A program made the position numbers and the translations under genes. DNA of 51,041 nt from JAGSOU01 sp049974865 (GTDB lineage Bacteria; Pseudomonadota; Alphaproteobacteria; Rhodobacterales; Rhodobacteraceae). Each line of letters begins with the position of its first letter. Positions within the stretch are counted from its first letter, which is position 1. A model generated the notes under the pieces. It made no database searches. It saw only the letters and a program-made list of their open reading frames with translations, and was not told the origin of the DNA. Where the stretch lies: NCBI GenBank assembly GCA_049974865.1, contig JBNGCX010000025.1, forward strand, positions 1-51,041, written 5' to 3'. Of this stretch, positions 8,773 to 17,157 are shown in pieces.

Positions 8773-9615
8773 TTACCCCCGCGCCGGGCGCTCAAAGCTG
8801 GACCCGATGACTATGTAGGACAAGGCCTGGATCATGCGGATCGCATGTGCATGGCTCTCCACCCTGAGGGAAATCCGGGTGGCCGACAGCCGATCGATCT
8901 CGGGCAGCAGGCAGCACACATCCGCGAAGAATTGCCGTGTCATTTCGAGCTCAATCGTGAACGGGCTATCACGCAACGGCCGGACTTCGTCTTTCCTGCA
9001 ATTTTTCAACTTCGTCGCCACGGCGTCTTCAATGCGCCGGCAGGACCCCTCCGGCGACAGGCTGTTGCTCGCCCAGCCGCCGAGACATGTCTTGGCCACG
9101 ACCGTTTCCGCGTGCGGAAAGACAGCCGCGACCTCTTCGGCCAGACAATCGTCCCCGCTGGCGACTGCGAGCGGAACATTCAGCTCGGCAGCATATCCGG
9201 CGAACAGCTCCGCCTCGCCGACCAACCTGCCCTCGATCTGGATGCGGGCGAAAGCCAACCCGTTATAGGTGTGCGACATCACCCCGACCCGCCCCGCCGC
9301 GGAATGGAAGCCGATCAGAACCAACGCATCGTACCCCGCGTCGAGTCCAGCCAGCACGCTGTAGGTCCGCGGCGACCCAGAGACGAGGCGCGCCCTGGAG
9401 TCGAGTTCTTCGGGAAGGATGTTCTGCATGGTGCCATGGGAGTCCGCCACCACCACCTGCGACGCGCCGCCCTTTATGGCTCCGCGCACCGCGGCCGATG
9501 CCTCCGCGGTCATCAGCCGCCGGGCGCGTTCGTATTCTGCGTTTCCCTTGCGCCCCTGGAGCGGAACGCTGACACCAGCGATCCCCTCGATGTCAACGGA
9601 AATGAAAACCTTCAT
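8773..9615 (-). CDS. M55 family D-aminopeptidase (DppA-like)
   Basis: This zinc peptidase of family M55 probably releases D-amino acids from D-peptides, as Bacillus DppA does. It is 280 residues from the chosen start. The first strand carries the metal pair in FISVDIEGIAGV (Asp-x-Glu), and further conserved segments are ADSHGTMQNI, GFHSAAG and SGDDCLAEE. I prefer the Met at 9615 directly before KVFISVD over the one at 9633, because family members begin at this strand. Together with the PaiB-like protein and the class IV aminotransferase upstream, this could be a small D-amino acid or peptide use cluster, although the aminotransferase has an altered active site. Confidence 0.88.
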   Translation of the reverse strand: MKVFISVDIEGIAGVSVPLQGRKGNAEYERARRLMTAEASAAVRGAIKGGASQVVVADSHGTMQNILPEELDSRARLVSGSPRTYSVLAGLDAGYDALVLIGFHSAAGRVGVMSHTYNGLAFARIQIEGRLVGEAELFAGYAAELNVPLAVASGDDCLAEEVAAVFPHAETVVAKTCLGGWASNSLSPEGSCRRIEDAVATKLKNCRKDEVRPLRDSPFTIELEMTRQFFADVCCLLPEIDRLSATRISLRVESHAHAIRMIQALSYIVIGSSFERPARG

Positions 9616-9739
9616 AATCCTGCTCCCGAACACACCGGGTCGCGCTTCGCTGTCGCGCCCCCCTCCTTGTTTCCAATTCCCCCCCTTTCCGAAGCTTGGT
9701 GACGCGTTCGAAAGGAGCCGGATGCCACACGGGCCTCAT

Positions 9740-10369
9740 TCAGCGCGTCAACTTCTTCAATTCCTCCGCCAGCGCGCGCCCGCTCTCGCCAGCACCTTCG
9801 AAACCCGCGATCGAGCCAAGCAGGTCCGGCCCTGTCTTGTGTTGATTCACTTTCCAGCAACCATGGAGCCGTTCCACCTCCATGCTCAGCCCGACAACGC
9901 CACGCGACATGGATCTGATGAAGCCTTCGGGCGCATCGGCAACCCGCCAGGGGCGTTTCTTATCGGCCTCGTTGGCCTCAGTGACCATGTCCAGATGCCG
10001 CCGGAGCCAGTCATAATCGGTGGTCGGCTCCAATACGCCATGCGCGTGCACAACGATGTAGGCCCAGGTCGGGACAACTTTGCCGTGCTCCTCCTTCGAC
10101 GGGTACCAAGACGGAGAAACGTAGGCGTGGGGGCCTTGAAAGATCGCAACCGACCCGATGTGCGGGCCGAGCGCTCTCCAATGCGAGTTGCTCCTCGCGA
10201 TATGCGTCTCCAGAGAAAGTCGGCCGTCCTCGCGTCGCACCACCACCGGGACATGGGTGATCTCCATGCCGCTCCCTGTGGGCGAGACGAGCGCCGCCAA
10301 CTGAATTCTCTCAATGGCGGCACACAGGACATCGATACGATTCTCTTGAAACTCCGGCGGGCTATGCAT
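9740..10369 (-). CDS. PaiB-like FMN-binding protein
   Basis: This 209-residue protein belongs to the PaiB family, annotated as FMN-binding negative transcriptional regulators after Bacillus subtilis PaiB. It has the split-barrel flavin-binding fold. Typical segments are ERIQLAALVSPT, HIARSNSHWR, FQGPHAYVSPSWYPSK, VPTWAYIVVHAHG and the C-terminal KVNQHKTGPD. The match runs the full family length. Whether these proteins regulate transcription outside Bacillus is uncertain, and a flavin- or heme-linked enzyme role is possible. It lies 124 bp upstream of the M55 peptidase on the same strand. Confidence 0.9.
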   Translation of the reverse strand: MHSPPEFQENRIDVLCAAIERIQLAALVSPTGSGMEITHVPVVVRREDGRLSLETHIARSNSHWRALGPHIGSVAIFQGPHAYVSPSWYPSKEEHGKVVPTWAYIVVHAHGVLEPTTDYDWLRRHLDMVTEANEADKKRPWRVADAPEGFIRSMSRGVVGLSMEVERLHGCWKVNQHKTGPDLLGSIAGFEGAGESGRALAEELKKLTR

Positions 10370-10652
10370 GCTAAAGGTTCATTCCCTTTCCAGTAGGACA
10401 GTTACTCGGCAACCGGCATCCGAAACAGAGCGGAGGCGGCACGGGCGATCGGCAGCTCCGGCTCGTCGTCCTTGACGGCAGAGCCTCTCGGCCACAGAGA
10501 CGCGGACACTCTGGACACGCCCCTTCACCGCCTGGGAGGCGATGTTTCCCAAACGCGCCCCCCTTTGGCAGGGATCCACACCGGGCGCGCCAGGTGTCGC
10601 GGCTGACACCGTGCGAGACCGATGGGCCGCGCCCAGAGAGGCAAACGCGCTT

Positions 10653-11495
10653 CTAAACATCCCAGCCCTCGAAATGTCGAAAGAGTTCACCGACCCACGG
10701 GCCCGGTGACCAGGTCAGGTCCAAATCGGGCCCGCGCAATCGCGTCACCGAGCGCACGCCGCCGTGCGAAGACGCCACGATGACCTCCTCGGCCCTTGCC
10801 ACATCAGCGATATCCATTGGCCGGTATTCGACGTTGGCACCCTTGTCACACGCCCGTTTCCCAAGGTGGCGCGCGGTCAGTCCCACATCGAGGCTCGGGC
10901 TTTCTGGCAAGACGAGGCTGCCGTCCAGCGCGATGATGAGACTAGCCTCGCTCGTGTTCACGACACGCCCGGCGCGATCCAGAAACAGAGCATCGGTGCA
11001 GCCGTTTTTCCTGGCCTCCTGGACGCCCAGCGTTCCGATGATCTGTCCACCGGAACATCTGGCGTGAACCGGGGCCGTATCCGGGCCCGGGCGGCGCCAC
11101 CTGCTCAGCCAGAGGGTCACGCATCGGTTCGACTCCCGGCTCAGAGGTTCCGAGGACAGCGCAACATGAATTCGTGCGCGCGGCGAGGCCACCGACACGC
11201 TGTCCGCCCCACGCCAGGCGATTAGGCGCAGGTAGCCTTGCACGACCTTGTTGGACCAAACGAGCGCATCGAGCGCATGCAGAAGGTCCTCTTCGCCCCA
11301 TGGGAGCACGAAGCCCAGGGCCTCGGCCGAATGACGCAACCGGTTGAGATGTGCAGACGCCCGTAGCAATCGCCGTTTATGCACACGAATACCGTCCACG
11401 GCGGCACCACCCATGTGCAACGCATGGGTCAGAACATGCGTTGTCGCCTTTTCCTGCGGCAGCAACGCCCCGTCATACCAGATAAACGGATGCAT
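10653..11495 (-). CDS. Aminotransferase class IV homologue lacking the PLP lysine
   Basis: This is a fold-type IV PLP protein of 280 residues, in the IlvE/Dat/PabC family of branched-chain or D-amino acid aminotransferases and aminodeoxychorismate lyase. The phosphate-binding Arg is kept in SAHLNRLRHSA, and the C-terminal half has EARKNGCTDALFLDRAGRVVNTSEASL, aligning to the family substrate and cofactor segment. At the position of the Schiff-base lysine (consensus A-K-x-x-G-N-Y), this protein reads HARCSGGQII: Arg replaces Lys, encoded by AGA, one base from AAA. It is therefore either inactive, altered in function, or affected by a sequence error. The start at 11495 (MHPFIWYDG) matches the family N-terminus. 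It is divergent from the LysR gene, which probably controls it. Confidence 0.85.
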   Translation of the reverse strand: MHPFIWYDGALLPQEKATTHVLTHALHMGGAAVDGIRVHKRRLLRASAHLNRLRHSAEALGFVLPWGEEDLLHALDALVWSNKVVQGYLRLIAWRGADSVSVASPRARIHVALSSEPLSRESNRCVTLWLSRWRRPGPDTAPVHARCSGGQIIGTLGVQEARKNGCTDALFLDRAGRVVNTSEASLIIALDGSLVLPESPSLDVGLTARHLGKRACDKGANVEYRPMDIADVARAEEVIVASSHGGVRSVTRLRGPDLDLTWSPGPWVGELFRHFEGWDV

Positions 11496-11520
11496 GAAAT
11501 CTCTCCAGATGCCTTCCTCC

Positions 11521-11540
11521 CTGTCATCGGAAATTGACAG
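11521..11540. promoter_or_regulatory. Candidate LysR operator
   Basis: CTGTCA and TGACAG form a perfect 6-bp inverted repeat with an 8-nt spacer. It sits in the 158-bp gap between the divergent aminotransferase and LysR genes, 26 bp from the aminotransferase start. The position and symmetry suit a LysR-family binding site, but this is inference. Confidence 0.45.
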
Positions 11541-11653
11541 GCCGTAGGCGAGTGAGGATCTTTGGGGCGCCCTTGAGGGATCGTCAGCCCCTTGGGGGAC
11601 GGTCGACCTGCGCTTCTCTTTTCGTTTCCATCGGTCGGGGCTAATCTCGCCGC

Positions 11654-12574
11654 ATGTCGGATCAGACCAGCCCGTTACCACGGCTCAACGTGCCGCTGAA
11701 CGCGCTGCGCGCCTTCGAGGCTGCGGCGCGCCTTCTGTCGGTCAAGGACGCGGCGATGGAACTCGGCGTGACACCGTCTGCCGTGTCGCACCAGGTCAAG
11801 GGGCTCGAAGCGGCACTGGGCGTCGGCCTCATGCGCCGAGTCGGGGCATCGCTCGAACTCACGGATTCCGGCCGCAGGCTGTCGCCGCAACTGACCGAGG
11901 GGTTCCGCCAGATCGCCACGGCAGTCAGTGACCTGAACGACGAGCGAAAGACCGGCCCCCTGCGGCTGTCGATGTTGCCTACCTTCGCCGTGCATTGGCT
12001 GTCGCCGCGCTTGGCCAACTATCCCTTCGAACGCGCAGGATTCGAGCTGCTCATCTCCACCAGCCAGACCGCCGTCGACCTGTCTGCGGGGGTCGCCGAC
12101 GCGGGCATCCGCCACGGCAAAGGGGAGTGGGACGGGTTGCAGGCCGACCTGTTGTTTTGTGAAACGGTGATGCTCTTCGCGGCGCCCAGCCTGCTCGCGG
12201 AGGGGGACCCGCGCGCGGTCGTGGCGCGCTCGAATCTTTTTCTTTCCCAACACCGAAAAAGCAATTGGGAGGACTGGAACGCGAGCCTGCCGGGCGGGCC
12301 GGTGACGCCCGCGGCGATAACCACGGTAGACTCCGCGGGACTGGGACTGAGGGCGGCCGAGGACGGCGCCGGACTGACGTTAGCCGGCTGGGAAATCGCA
12401 CAGGCCGATGTGCGGGCCGGTCATCTCGTCCCCGTCTTCGATCACCGCATGGATGCGGGCGCCGGGTACTGGCTGGTCTACCCCGAGGCACTCGCCCGCG
12501 ACCGCCGGATCAAGAACCTGCGCAAGTGGTTGCTGGACGAAACCGCCGCGATCCGGGCAGACGGCTCCTGCTGA
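11654..12574 (+). CDS. LysR family transcriptional regulator (GcvA-like)
   Basis: This 306-residue LysR-type regulator has an N-terminal winged HTH at about residues 14-72, with NALRAFEAAARLLSVKDAAMELGVTPSAVSHQVK split around the recognition helix. A periplasmic-binding-protein-like effector domain follows from about residue 100. The N-terminal LPRLNVPLNALRAFE form and the PTFAVHWLSPRL and GLGLRAAEDGAGLTLAG segments place it in the GcvA branch. It is transcribed divergently from the class IV aminotransferase gene, the usual arrangement for a LysR regulator and its target. The effector is unknown, but an amino acid or keto acid would fit the neighbour. Confidence 0.92.
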   Translation: MSDQTSPLPRLNVPLNALRAFEAAARLLSVKDAAMELGVTPSAVSHQVKGLEAALGVGLMRRVGASLELTDSGRRLSPQLTEGFRQIATAVSDLNDERKTGPLRLSMLPTFAVHWLSPRLANYPFERAGFELLISTSQTAVDLSAGVADAGIRHGKGEWDGLQADLLFCETVMLFAAPSLLAEGDPRAVVARSNLFLSQHRKSNWEDWNASLPGGPVTPAAITTVDSAGLGLRAAEDGAGLTLAGWEIAQADVRAGHLVPVFDHRMDAGAGYWLVYPEALARDRRIKNLRKWLLDETAAIRADGSC

Positions 12575-12602
12575 AAATCGCCGCGCGAATGTCGGCCCCT
12601 CG

Positions 12603-12618
12603 CGCCGCGTTCGCGGCG
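12603..12618. terminator. Small GC hairpin between convergent genes
   Basis: CGCCGC and GCGGCG pair around a GTTC tetraloop in the 97-bp gap where the LysR gene and the cupin gene converge. It lacks a T-run, so a terminator role is weakly supported. Confidence 0.25.
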
Positions 12619-12671
12619 TGATCCGAGCGCCGGCAAATCCGGCGGCCCGGCTGGACACCGCCTCGCGCCGT

Positions 12672-13178
12672 TCACTCTCCGGACCAATAATCGACGTTGT
12701 CCGATTTGCGCCACGTCGCCGCAAGCCGCCGCGCGGCCTTGTCCCCGCCCGGCGCGCTGCCGGCGAAAACCGAAATCTTGCCGCTATCGGGGTATTCCGT
12801 GACATCGGGTTCACGCATCGTGCTGATCGAGACGTAGCGCAATGTGGTGTCGCCTGCGGTCAGCTGATGCGCCCCGCCCGGCCCTCCTGCGGGACAGACC
12901 ACGACGTCTCCCTCGCCCACCGGCCACTCCTCGCCCCCATAGCGCAAGGTACCGCTGCCGCCGAGGATCACGAACAGCTCGTCGTTTCCGTGGTGGCAGT
13001 GGAACGGCCAGGCCCGCTTGCCGGGCGGAACTTCCGTCAGGCGCGCCCCGAGATGACGCGCGCCCTTCGGCGCGGCGATGGCCGCGAATGCGGCCTCGAA
13101 CCGCTCACCATGAGTCTGGCGCGTCAAGGTCAGATCGGAAAGCGTGACCACCGGGCTCGTGCCGTCTTGTGTCGCCAT
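12672..13178 (-). CDS. Cupin domain protein
   Basis: This is a single-domain cupin of 168 residues with no recognised substrate. The two cupin motifs are visible: FHCHHGNDELFVILGGSGTLRYGG contains His, His and Glu metal ligands, and GDVVVCPAGGPGGAHQL contains the second motif with its His. The C-terminus (WRKSDNVDYWSGE) resembles cupins annotated as mannose-6-phosphate isomerase-like or anti-sigma-like proteins. It lies upstream of the second LysE gene's 3' end on the same strand, 113 bp apart. Metal binding is likely and catalysis is possible. Confidence 0.85.
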   Translation of the reverse strand: MATQDGTSPVVTLSDLTLTRQTHGERFEAAFAAIAAPKGARHLGARLTEVPPGKRAWPFHCHHGNDELFVILGGSGTLRYGGEEWPVGEGDVVVCPAGGPGGAHQLTAGDTTLRYVSISTMREPDVTEYPDSGKISVFAGSAPGGDKAARRLAATWRKSDNVDYWSGE

Positions 13179-13291
13179 TAGGTCCTCCTTTCATGGATCA
13201 GTCAGCCACAATCGGGATTGCATGTTCAATTGAGACCCTTTCGACGCCGGCAGAAGAAATGTCATGTACCGGCCGCGATTGCCGTGTGAGG

Positions 13292-13885
13292 TCATATCCA
13301 GAACAGCACGCCCGTCATGGCGGAGAGGCCGGCCAGGATCCGATTGATCCGCCGAACGCGCCATGCGTCGGCCGCGATCCGGCGCAGGCCCGCGCCGAGA
13401 CAGGCCCAGACGAACATGGACGGCCCGCCCACCACGAGAAAGGCCAGGCTGAACACGGCGACCTGCCAGATCAGCGGGCTTTTCGGGATCAGGAACGCGG
13501 AACACATCGTCACCGCGATCAACCACGCCTTCGGGTTGATGAACTGGAAAACCGCCGCTTCACCAAAGCTGATCGATCGCGCGGCAGGGGCGGGATCTGG
13601 CGCCCCGGCGCGCCAAAGGCGCCACGACATCCAAAGTAGGTAGGCGGTGCCGATCACCTTCAGTGACAATTGGATTGCCGGCTCCGCCGCGAAAACAGCA
13701 CCCAGCCCGAGCCCGGCGAACACCAATTGCAGGGCCACGCCGGCGGTTATTCCAAGGATATGAGGGACGCTCCGGCTGATCCCGAAGCTAAGGCCGGAGG
13801 TCGCCAGCATCATGTTGTTCGGCCCCGGAGTGATCGACATAACGAAAATGTACATAGCCATGGGCACGAGGGCGGAAAGTTCCAT
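13292..13885 (-). CDS. LysE family exporter (second copy)
   Basis: This second LysE/RhtB-type exporter has 197 residues and about six membrane segments. The signature SITPGPNNMMLATSGL matches the family motif exactly, and FQFINPKAWLIAV is the NPKA motif. It is more canonical than the first copy at 5427-6056 and only distantly similar to it. The start at 13885 (MELSALVP) is preferred on family alignment; an in-frame ATG at 13900 is also possible, and the ribosome binding site is poor for both. The substrate is probably an amino acid. Confidence 0.88.
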   Translation of the reverse strand: MELSALVPMAMYIFVMSITPGPNNMMLATSGLSFGISRSVPHILGITAGVALQLVFAGLGLGAVFAAEPAIQLSLKVIGTAYLLWMSWRLWRAGAPDPAPAARSISFGEAAVFQFINPKAWLIAVTMCSAFLIPKSPLIWQVAVFSLAFLVVGGPSMFVWACLGAGLRRIAADAWRVRRINRILAGLSAMTGVLFWI

Positions 13886-14449
13886 AGCAGAAGCCCGCAT
13901 TTGCGTCGGACCTATTTCACCTGCATCCGCTCGAAACGCGAATGAGGAGTTTTCAGCAATGGCTGAGGTCATCTTTACCTGACGCGAGCGCGACCCTCTA
14001 AAAAGGACGGTGCTGCAAATTCGATGGGGTCCGCCGCAGACCTGCCCTGCCCGTCCGAGATCAGTCGAGTGAAGGGCAAACTCGCGCCTCGTGCGCGCCA
14101 TTCGCCATACGGTCAGGCCGCGAAGCGCATGAAGGACAACAATACGAAAGCCTTCTGGGTGATTAGAACCGGACCCGCCAAACCTCTGCCGAACACTGTC
14201 CCCAATTGCCCCCGACCGCCTGCAACAAGGCCTTGCGCCGTGGCCCGCGCCGGTTATTTGCGAGCCCCGTGCACCACCGCGCGCACGGCTCCCATCCATC
14301 GCTCAGGTGGCCCCGATTACCACCGCGACGTGGCGGACCTTTTTTCACCGTCGTAGAAAGGTCGCGGCCTCAGCCAGGAAGGCCGCCCTTGAAATGGTCG
14401 CAGCACCCACTTTTCTGAGCTTGACTTGAGGGCAAACCCGGAATTCGGG
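13886..14449. other. No recognisable gene
   Basis: This 564-bp stretch separates the leftward LysE gene from the MerR promoter. Open frames on both strands lack family motifs and coding-like composition. It contains the LysE promoter, which I cannot locate with confidence, and possibly degraded sequence. Confidence 0.45.
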
Positions 14450-14487
14450 CTTGACCCTGACACTAATGTCAAGCGCCTAAATCCGGT
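14450..14487 (+). promoter_or_regulatory. MerR-type operator and promoter
   Basis: CTTGAC and GTCAAG form a 24-bp dyad (14450-14473). The left arm contains a TTGAC -35 element, and a TAAAT -10-like element follows at about 14478-14482. The spacer is longer than the usual 17 bp, as is typical of promoters that MerR-family activators untwist. The MerR gene start is at 14507. Confidence 0.6.
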
Positions 14488-14506
14488 CGCGAAAGGAGTC
14501 GCACCC

Positions 14507-14935
14507 ATGCAGATCCGCGAAGCTGCCCGCTTTCTCGAAATCAGTCCCCGGAGCCTCCGGCACTACGAGCGCGAAGGCTTGTTGGCGCCCGCGCGGGATC
14601 CGAACGGCTACCGCCGCTACGGCCCGGACGACCTGAGGCGCGCTGAACGGATCCGCGACCTGATCGCGGTCGGGTTCTCGACGCGGGAGATCGCGGGCAT
14701 GTCACCCTGCCTGGCCGATGACGGCGCGGGCGCATGCGAGGCCGGGATCGAGGCGCTGGAGCACAAGCTTGCGCAGATCGACAAGCTGATCGCGGAGCTG
14801 GGGGAACGAAGGCAACAGACGCAAGCGCGCATCCAGACCTTCCGCGACGCCCTTTCGAACGACACGAGATCAAAGGGCCTTCCTGATGAAACCAACACGA
14901 CTTCCCCTCTTCCTGATCGCCTTCCTGGTCGGTAG
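14507..14935 (+). CDS. MerR family transcriptional regulator
   Basis: This 142-residue MerR-type regulator has an N-terminal winged HTH: MQIREAARFLEISPRSLRHYEREGLL, then NGYRRYGPDDLRRAERIRDLIAVGFS. A long C-terminal coiled coil follows (about residues 80-125, rich in Glu/Lys/Leu) that should mediate dimerisation. Two Cys residues, in MSPCLADDGAGACEAG, lie just before the coiled coil and could sense a metal or thiol-reactive compound, though this spacing is also seen in drug-sensing members. GAAAGGAG sits 8 nt before the ATG at 14507. Its 3' end overlaps the start of the MFS gene by 50 nt, so it almost certainly controls that exporter and itself. Confidence 0.92.
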   Translation: MQIREAARFLEISPRSLRHYEREGLLAPARDPNGYRRYGPDDLRRAERIRDLIAVGFSTREIAGMSPCLADDGAGACEAGIEALEHKLAQIDKLIAELGERRQQTQARIQTFRDALSNDTRSKGLPDETNTTSPLPDRLPGR

Positions 14936-16049
14936 CGACGAGTTCCTGCTGGGGCCGATCCTGACGCCGATCGGCACGGATCTCGGCGTGCCGCCCGAGC
15001 GCGTCGCGCTTTTCGTCGGCGCATACGCCTTGCCGCTCGCGTTCCTCGCCCCGGTGCTCGGCCGGCTCTCCGACCGGCACGGCCGGCGGCGCGTCCTGGT
15101 GCCGTCGATGTTTCTCTTCGCGCTCGGCTCGCTCGCAACCGCTCTCGCCGGCAGCTTCGAGGTCGCGCTCGCAACGCGGGTGATTACCGGGCTCGGCGCT
15201 GCCGGCATGTTGCCGGTCGCCTTCGCCATCGCGGCCGACAGCGACGATCATGGCAGCGCGGCCATCGCGGCGGTGCAATCGGGCCTGACGCTGGGCATCA
15301 TCGCGAGCCCTGCCTATGGTGCCTGGATCACCGCCAACCTGGGCTGGCAAGCTGCTTTCGCAACGCTCACAGCCGCCACGTTCATCACGATCCCATGGGC
15401 GCTTCGCCTCCCAAAGGGGACCGGCAACCGTGTTTCGGGCCTGGGCATCCGCACGTCTCTGCGAACGCCGGGCGCCCTGCCGGGCATTCTCGCGATGGGC
15501 CTCGGTCTCGGCGGCGCCGTTGGCATCTTCGCGCTCACGGGCGAGCGCCTGCGCGACCTGACCGCGACGGGCACGGAGGGCATCGGACTGGTGCTTGCGG
15601 GCTTCGGCGTCCTGACGCTTCTCGGCAATCTGGCGATGCCTTGGCTGGAACGTGCCGTCCGCTCGAGGCTGTTGCTCGTCTCGCTTTGCTTTGGCGGCGT
15701 CGCCGCAGGGATCGTCGTTCTCTTCGGTTTCGAACCCGGCCTGGCGGTCAGCCTGGTCGCCCTGGCCGCATGGGCCGTGCTCGGCGGGGCCGGCGCGCCG
15801 GCGCTTCAGGCCCACATCGCTGGGCTGTCGGCCGAGAGCCGGGGGTTGTTGATGGCCCTCGCATCCAGCGCGCTCAATCTCGGAACGGCGATCTGGTCGG
15901 CCGTTGCCTCGGATCTTTTCGCCATAGGGCCCAGTTGGATCGCGATGCAGGCGGTCATGACGATCGGCATGGCGATCTTCTTGCTGAACGCCCCCGGGCG
16001 GAGGCAGAGGGTTGGCGAGACCACGGATCTGTCCGGCGCATCCGGCTAA
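14886..16049 (+). CDS. MFS efflux transporter
   Basis: This is a major facilitator superfamily exporter of 387 residues with about twelve membrane segments. The loop 2-3 signature GRLSDRHGRRRVL (motif A) is intact, and RVITGLGAAGMLPV corresponds to motif B in helix 4. It belongs to the drug and arabinose-type efflux group. It overlaps the MerR gene by 50 nt and is therefore co-expressed and probably induced by the same compound. The exported substance is unknown, though a toxic organic molecule is most likely. Confidence 0.9.
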   Translation: MKPTRLPLFLIAFLVGSDEFLLGPILTPIGTDLGVPPERVALFVGAYALPLAFLAPVLGRLSDRHGRRRVLVPSMFLFALGSLATALAGSFEVALATRVITGLGAAGMLPVAFAIAADSDDHGSAAIAAVQSGLTLGIIASPAYGAWITANLGWQAAFATLTAATFITIPWALRLPKGTGNRVSGLGIRTSLRTPGALPGILAMGLGLGGAVGIFALTGERLRDLTATGTEGIGLVLAGFGVLTLLGNLAMPWLERAVRSRLLLVSLCFGGVAAGIVVLFGFEPGLAVSLVALAAWAVLGGAGAPALQAHIAGLSAESRGLLMALASSALNLGTAIWSAVASDLFAIGPSWIAMQAVMTIGMAIFLLNAPGRRQRVGETTDLSGASG

Positions 16050-16070
16050 GGCGTCGGCGGCTGGCGGGGC

Positions 16071-16403
16071 TCACAGCTCGCCGATCGCAAGCGCGACAGC
16101 GAGCTGTGCGGCCGCCGCCACCGCGAACCCGACGGCCAAGCCCGGGCTGGAGGCATACCACCAGGCGGCGGTTGCCAACCCGAAGACGCCCGCTTTCAAG
16201 ATCAGCAGGCCCGGCATCTCAAGACGACCCGGCGCGTTCGGCGCGGCGAAGCGATACCACAGAGCGCCAACGCTCAGGACCGCGAGACTTGCGGCGATCC
16301 ATCCGGCGGTTCCGCCGCCGGCCACGCGGAAACCGGCACGCCCGACGGCGATCAGGGCCGCGACCTCGACCAGGAACGCAAGTGCGTGGTTCATACCGAT
16401 CAT
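16071..16403 (-). CDS. YrdB/DUF2568 family membrane protein
   Basis: This small membrane protein of about 110 residues has four hydrophobic segments and resembles Bacillus YrdB (DUF2568), of unknown function. The features are an N-terminal MNHALAFLVEVAALIAVGRAGF, a central LWYRFAAPNAPGRL loop, and a final pair of helices. Two starts are possible, ATG at 16403 or 16394 (MNHAL); the second fits the family. It converges on the MFS exporter with a 21-bp gap. The open frame extends further upstream but is not coding-like there. Confidence 0.75.
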   Translation of the reverse strand: MIGMNHALAFLVEVAALIAVGRAGFRVAGGGTAGWIAASLAVLSVGALWYRFAAPNAPGRLEMPGLLILKAGVFGLATAAWWYASSPGLAVGFAVAAAAQLAVALAIGEL

Positions 16404-16530
16404 CGCAATCAATCCCGGGCCCCAGGTGTTCGACCCCGAGCTGGACGGAGCTGGGCGGCGGCAGTCACCGGGTTCCCATCCCCAACCCTGCGGAGGCCTG
16501 CGACGGCGGCGCCAGCACCATCCATGCGCC

Positions 16531-16869
16531 TCATCGTCGGTGCCACCGTGCCTGGAGCTTGCTGTAAAGCAGCCGTCCCGTCCAGCCCCGCTCGAACACG
16601 AGCCGGAACACCCCAACGATCTCGACGCGCACGCCGGATGGAACGCGGGTGAAGGTCGCGCGTCCATGGCTGAAGCACTGATCATCGACGACGAACAGGA
16701 TGTCGGATTCGAAAGGCACGCCCGCCTGGGCGCTTGATGCCCCTTCGAGCCAGTACCGGTGGATAGCTTCCCGGCCCCTCATCGGGGCATCGAAAGGTGT
16801 CTCGTGGAAGACCGCACTTTTCGTGAACAACCGACCGACCTGATCGAATTTCCCGGTATCCCAGGCCAG
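16531..16869 (-). pseudogene. NTF2-like/SnoaL domain protein, 5' truncated
   Basis: This is the C-terminal two-thirds of a nuclear transport factor 2-like domain, a small cone-shaped fold used by many enzymes and by DUF proteins. The family segment LFTKSAVFHETPFDAPMRGREAIHRYW is present (read in two parts across 16740-16830), followed by the expected strands ending in KLQARWHRR. Upstream, in the same frame, the homology continues as LAWDTGKFDQVGR but is then interrupted by two TAG codons (16873-16875 and 16885-16887 on this strand). No ATG or GTG precedes the conserved core; a TTG at 16830 could give a 99-residue product. I call it a decayed gene, though short translation from TTG cannot be excluded. 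Confidence 0.6.
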
Positions 16870-16884
16870 CCTCTATTCCCGCAA

Positions 16885-17157
16885 CTAGGTATTTGCCTCT
16901 TCATTTGCGACAACGGGCGGCAAGGCGTCTTCCCCCTTCGTCTCGATCGAGGGGGCTCGATAGAACACGTATGACGGAGCCTGCAGATGGATTGGTGCAG
17001 TACCTATCCCATCGCCCTCGGCAGTCAGGAAAATTCTCTGTCCGAAGAGGACAAGACCGCTGATGCACAGGTCCTGCCCAACATGGAGGAGGCAATATTT
17101 GCGCGGTGTATTTCGGGCAATTCCCTGCACTTCGAGCGATAAATTGCACTCAGACAC
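16885..17157 (-). CDS. Hypothetical protein
   Basis: I do not recognise this 90-residue frame. It begins with GTG, and a 13-bp palindrome (GTGGTTTAACCAC, 17165-17177) lies just upstream. The composition is balanced and beta-rich (LSLEVQGIARNT, CLLHVGQDLCIS, QRIFLTAEGDGIG), unlike the Arg/Pro-rich spurious frames nearby, so coding is plausible. It contains three Cys. It lies at the left edge of the arsenic island and is less GC-rich than its neighbours. Confidence 0.35.
   Translation of the reverse strand: MSECNLSLEVQGIARNTPRKYCLLHVGQDLCISGLVLFGQRIFLTAEGDGIGTAPIHLQAPSYVFYRAPSIETKGEDALPPVVANEEANT

Noticed and set aside
10379..10690. A 103-codon leftward frame between PaiB and the class IV aminotransferase
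   Set aside because: It overlaps the aminotransferase 3' end, is Arg/Ala-rich and has no motif or ribosome site.
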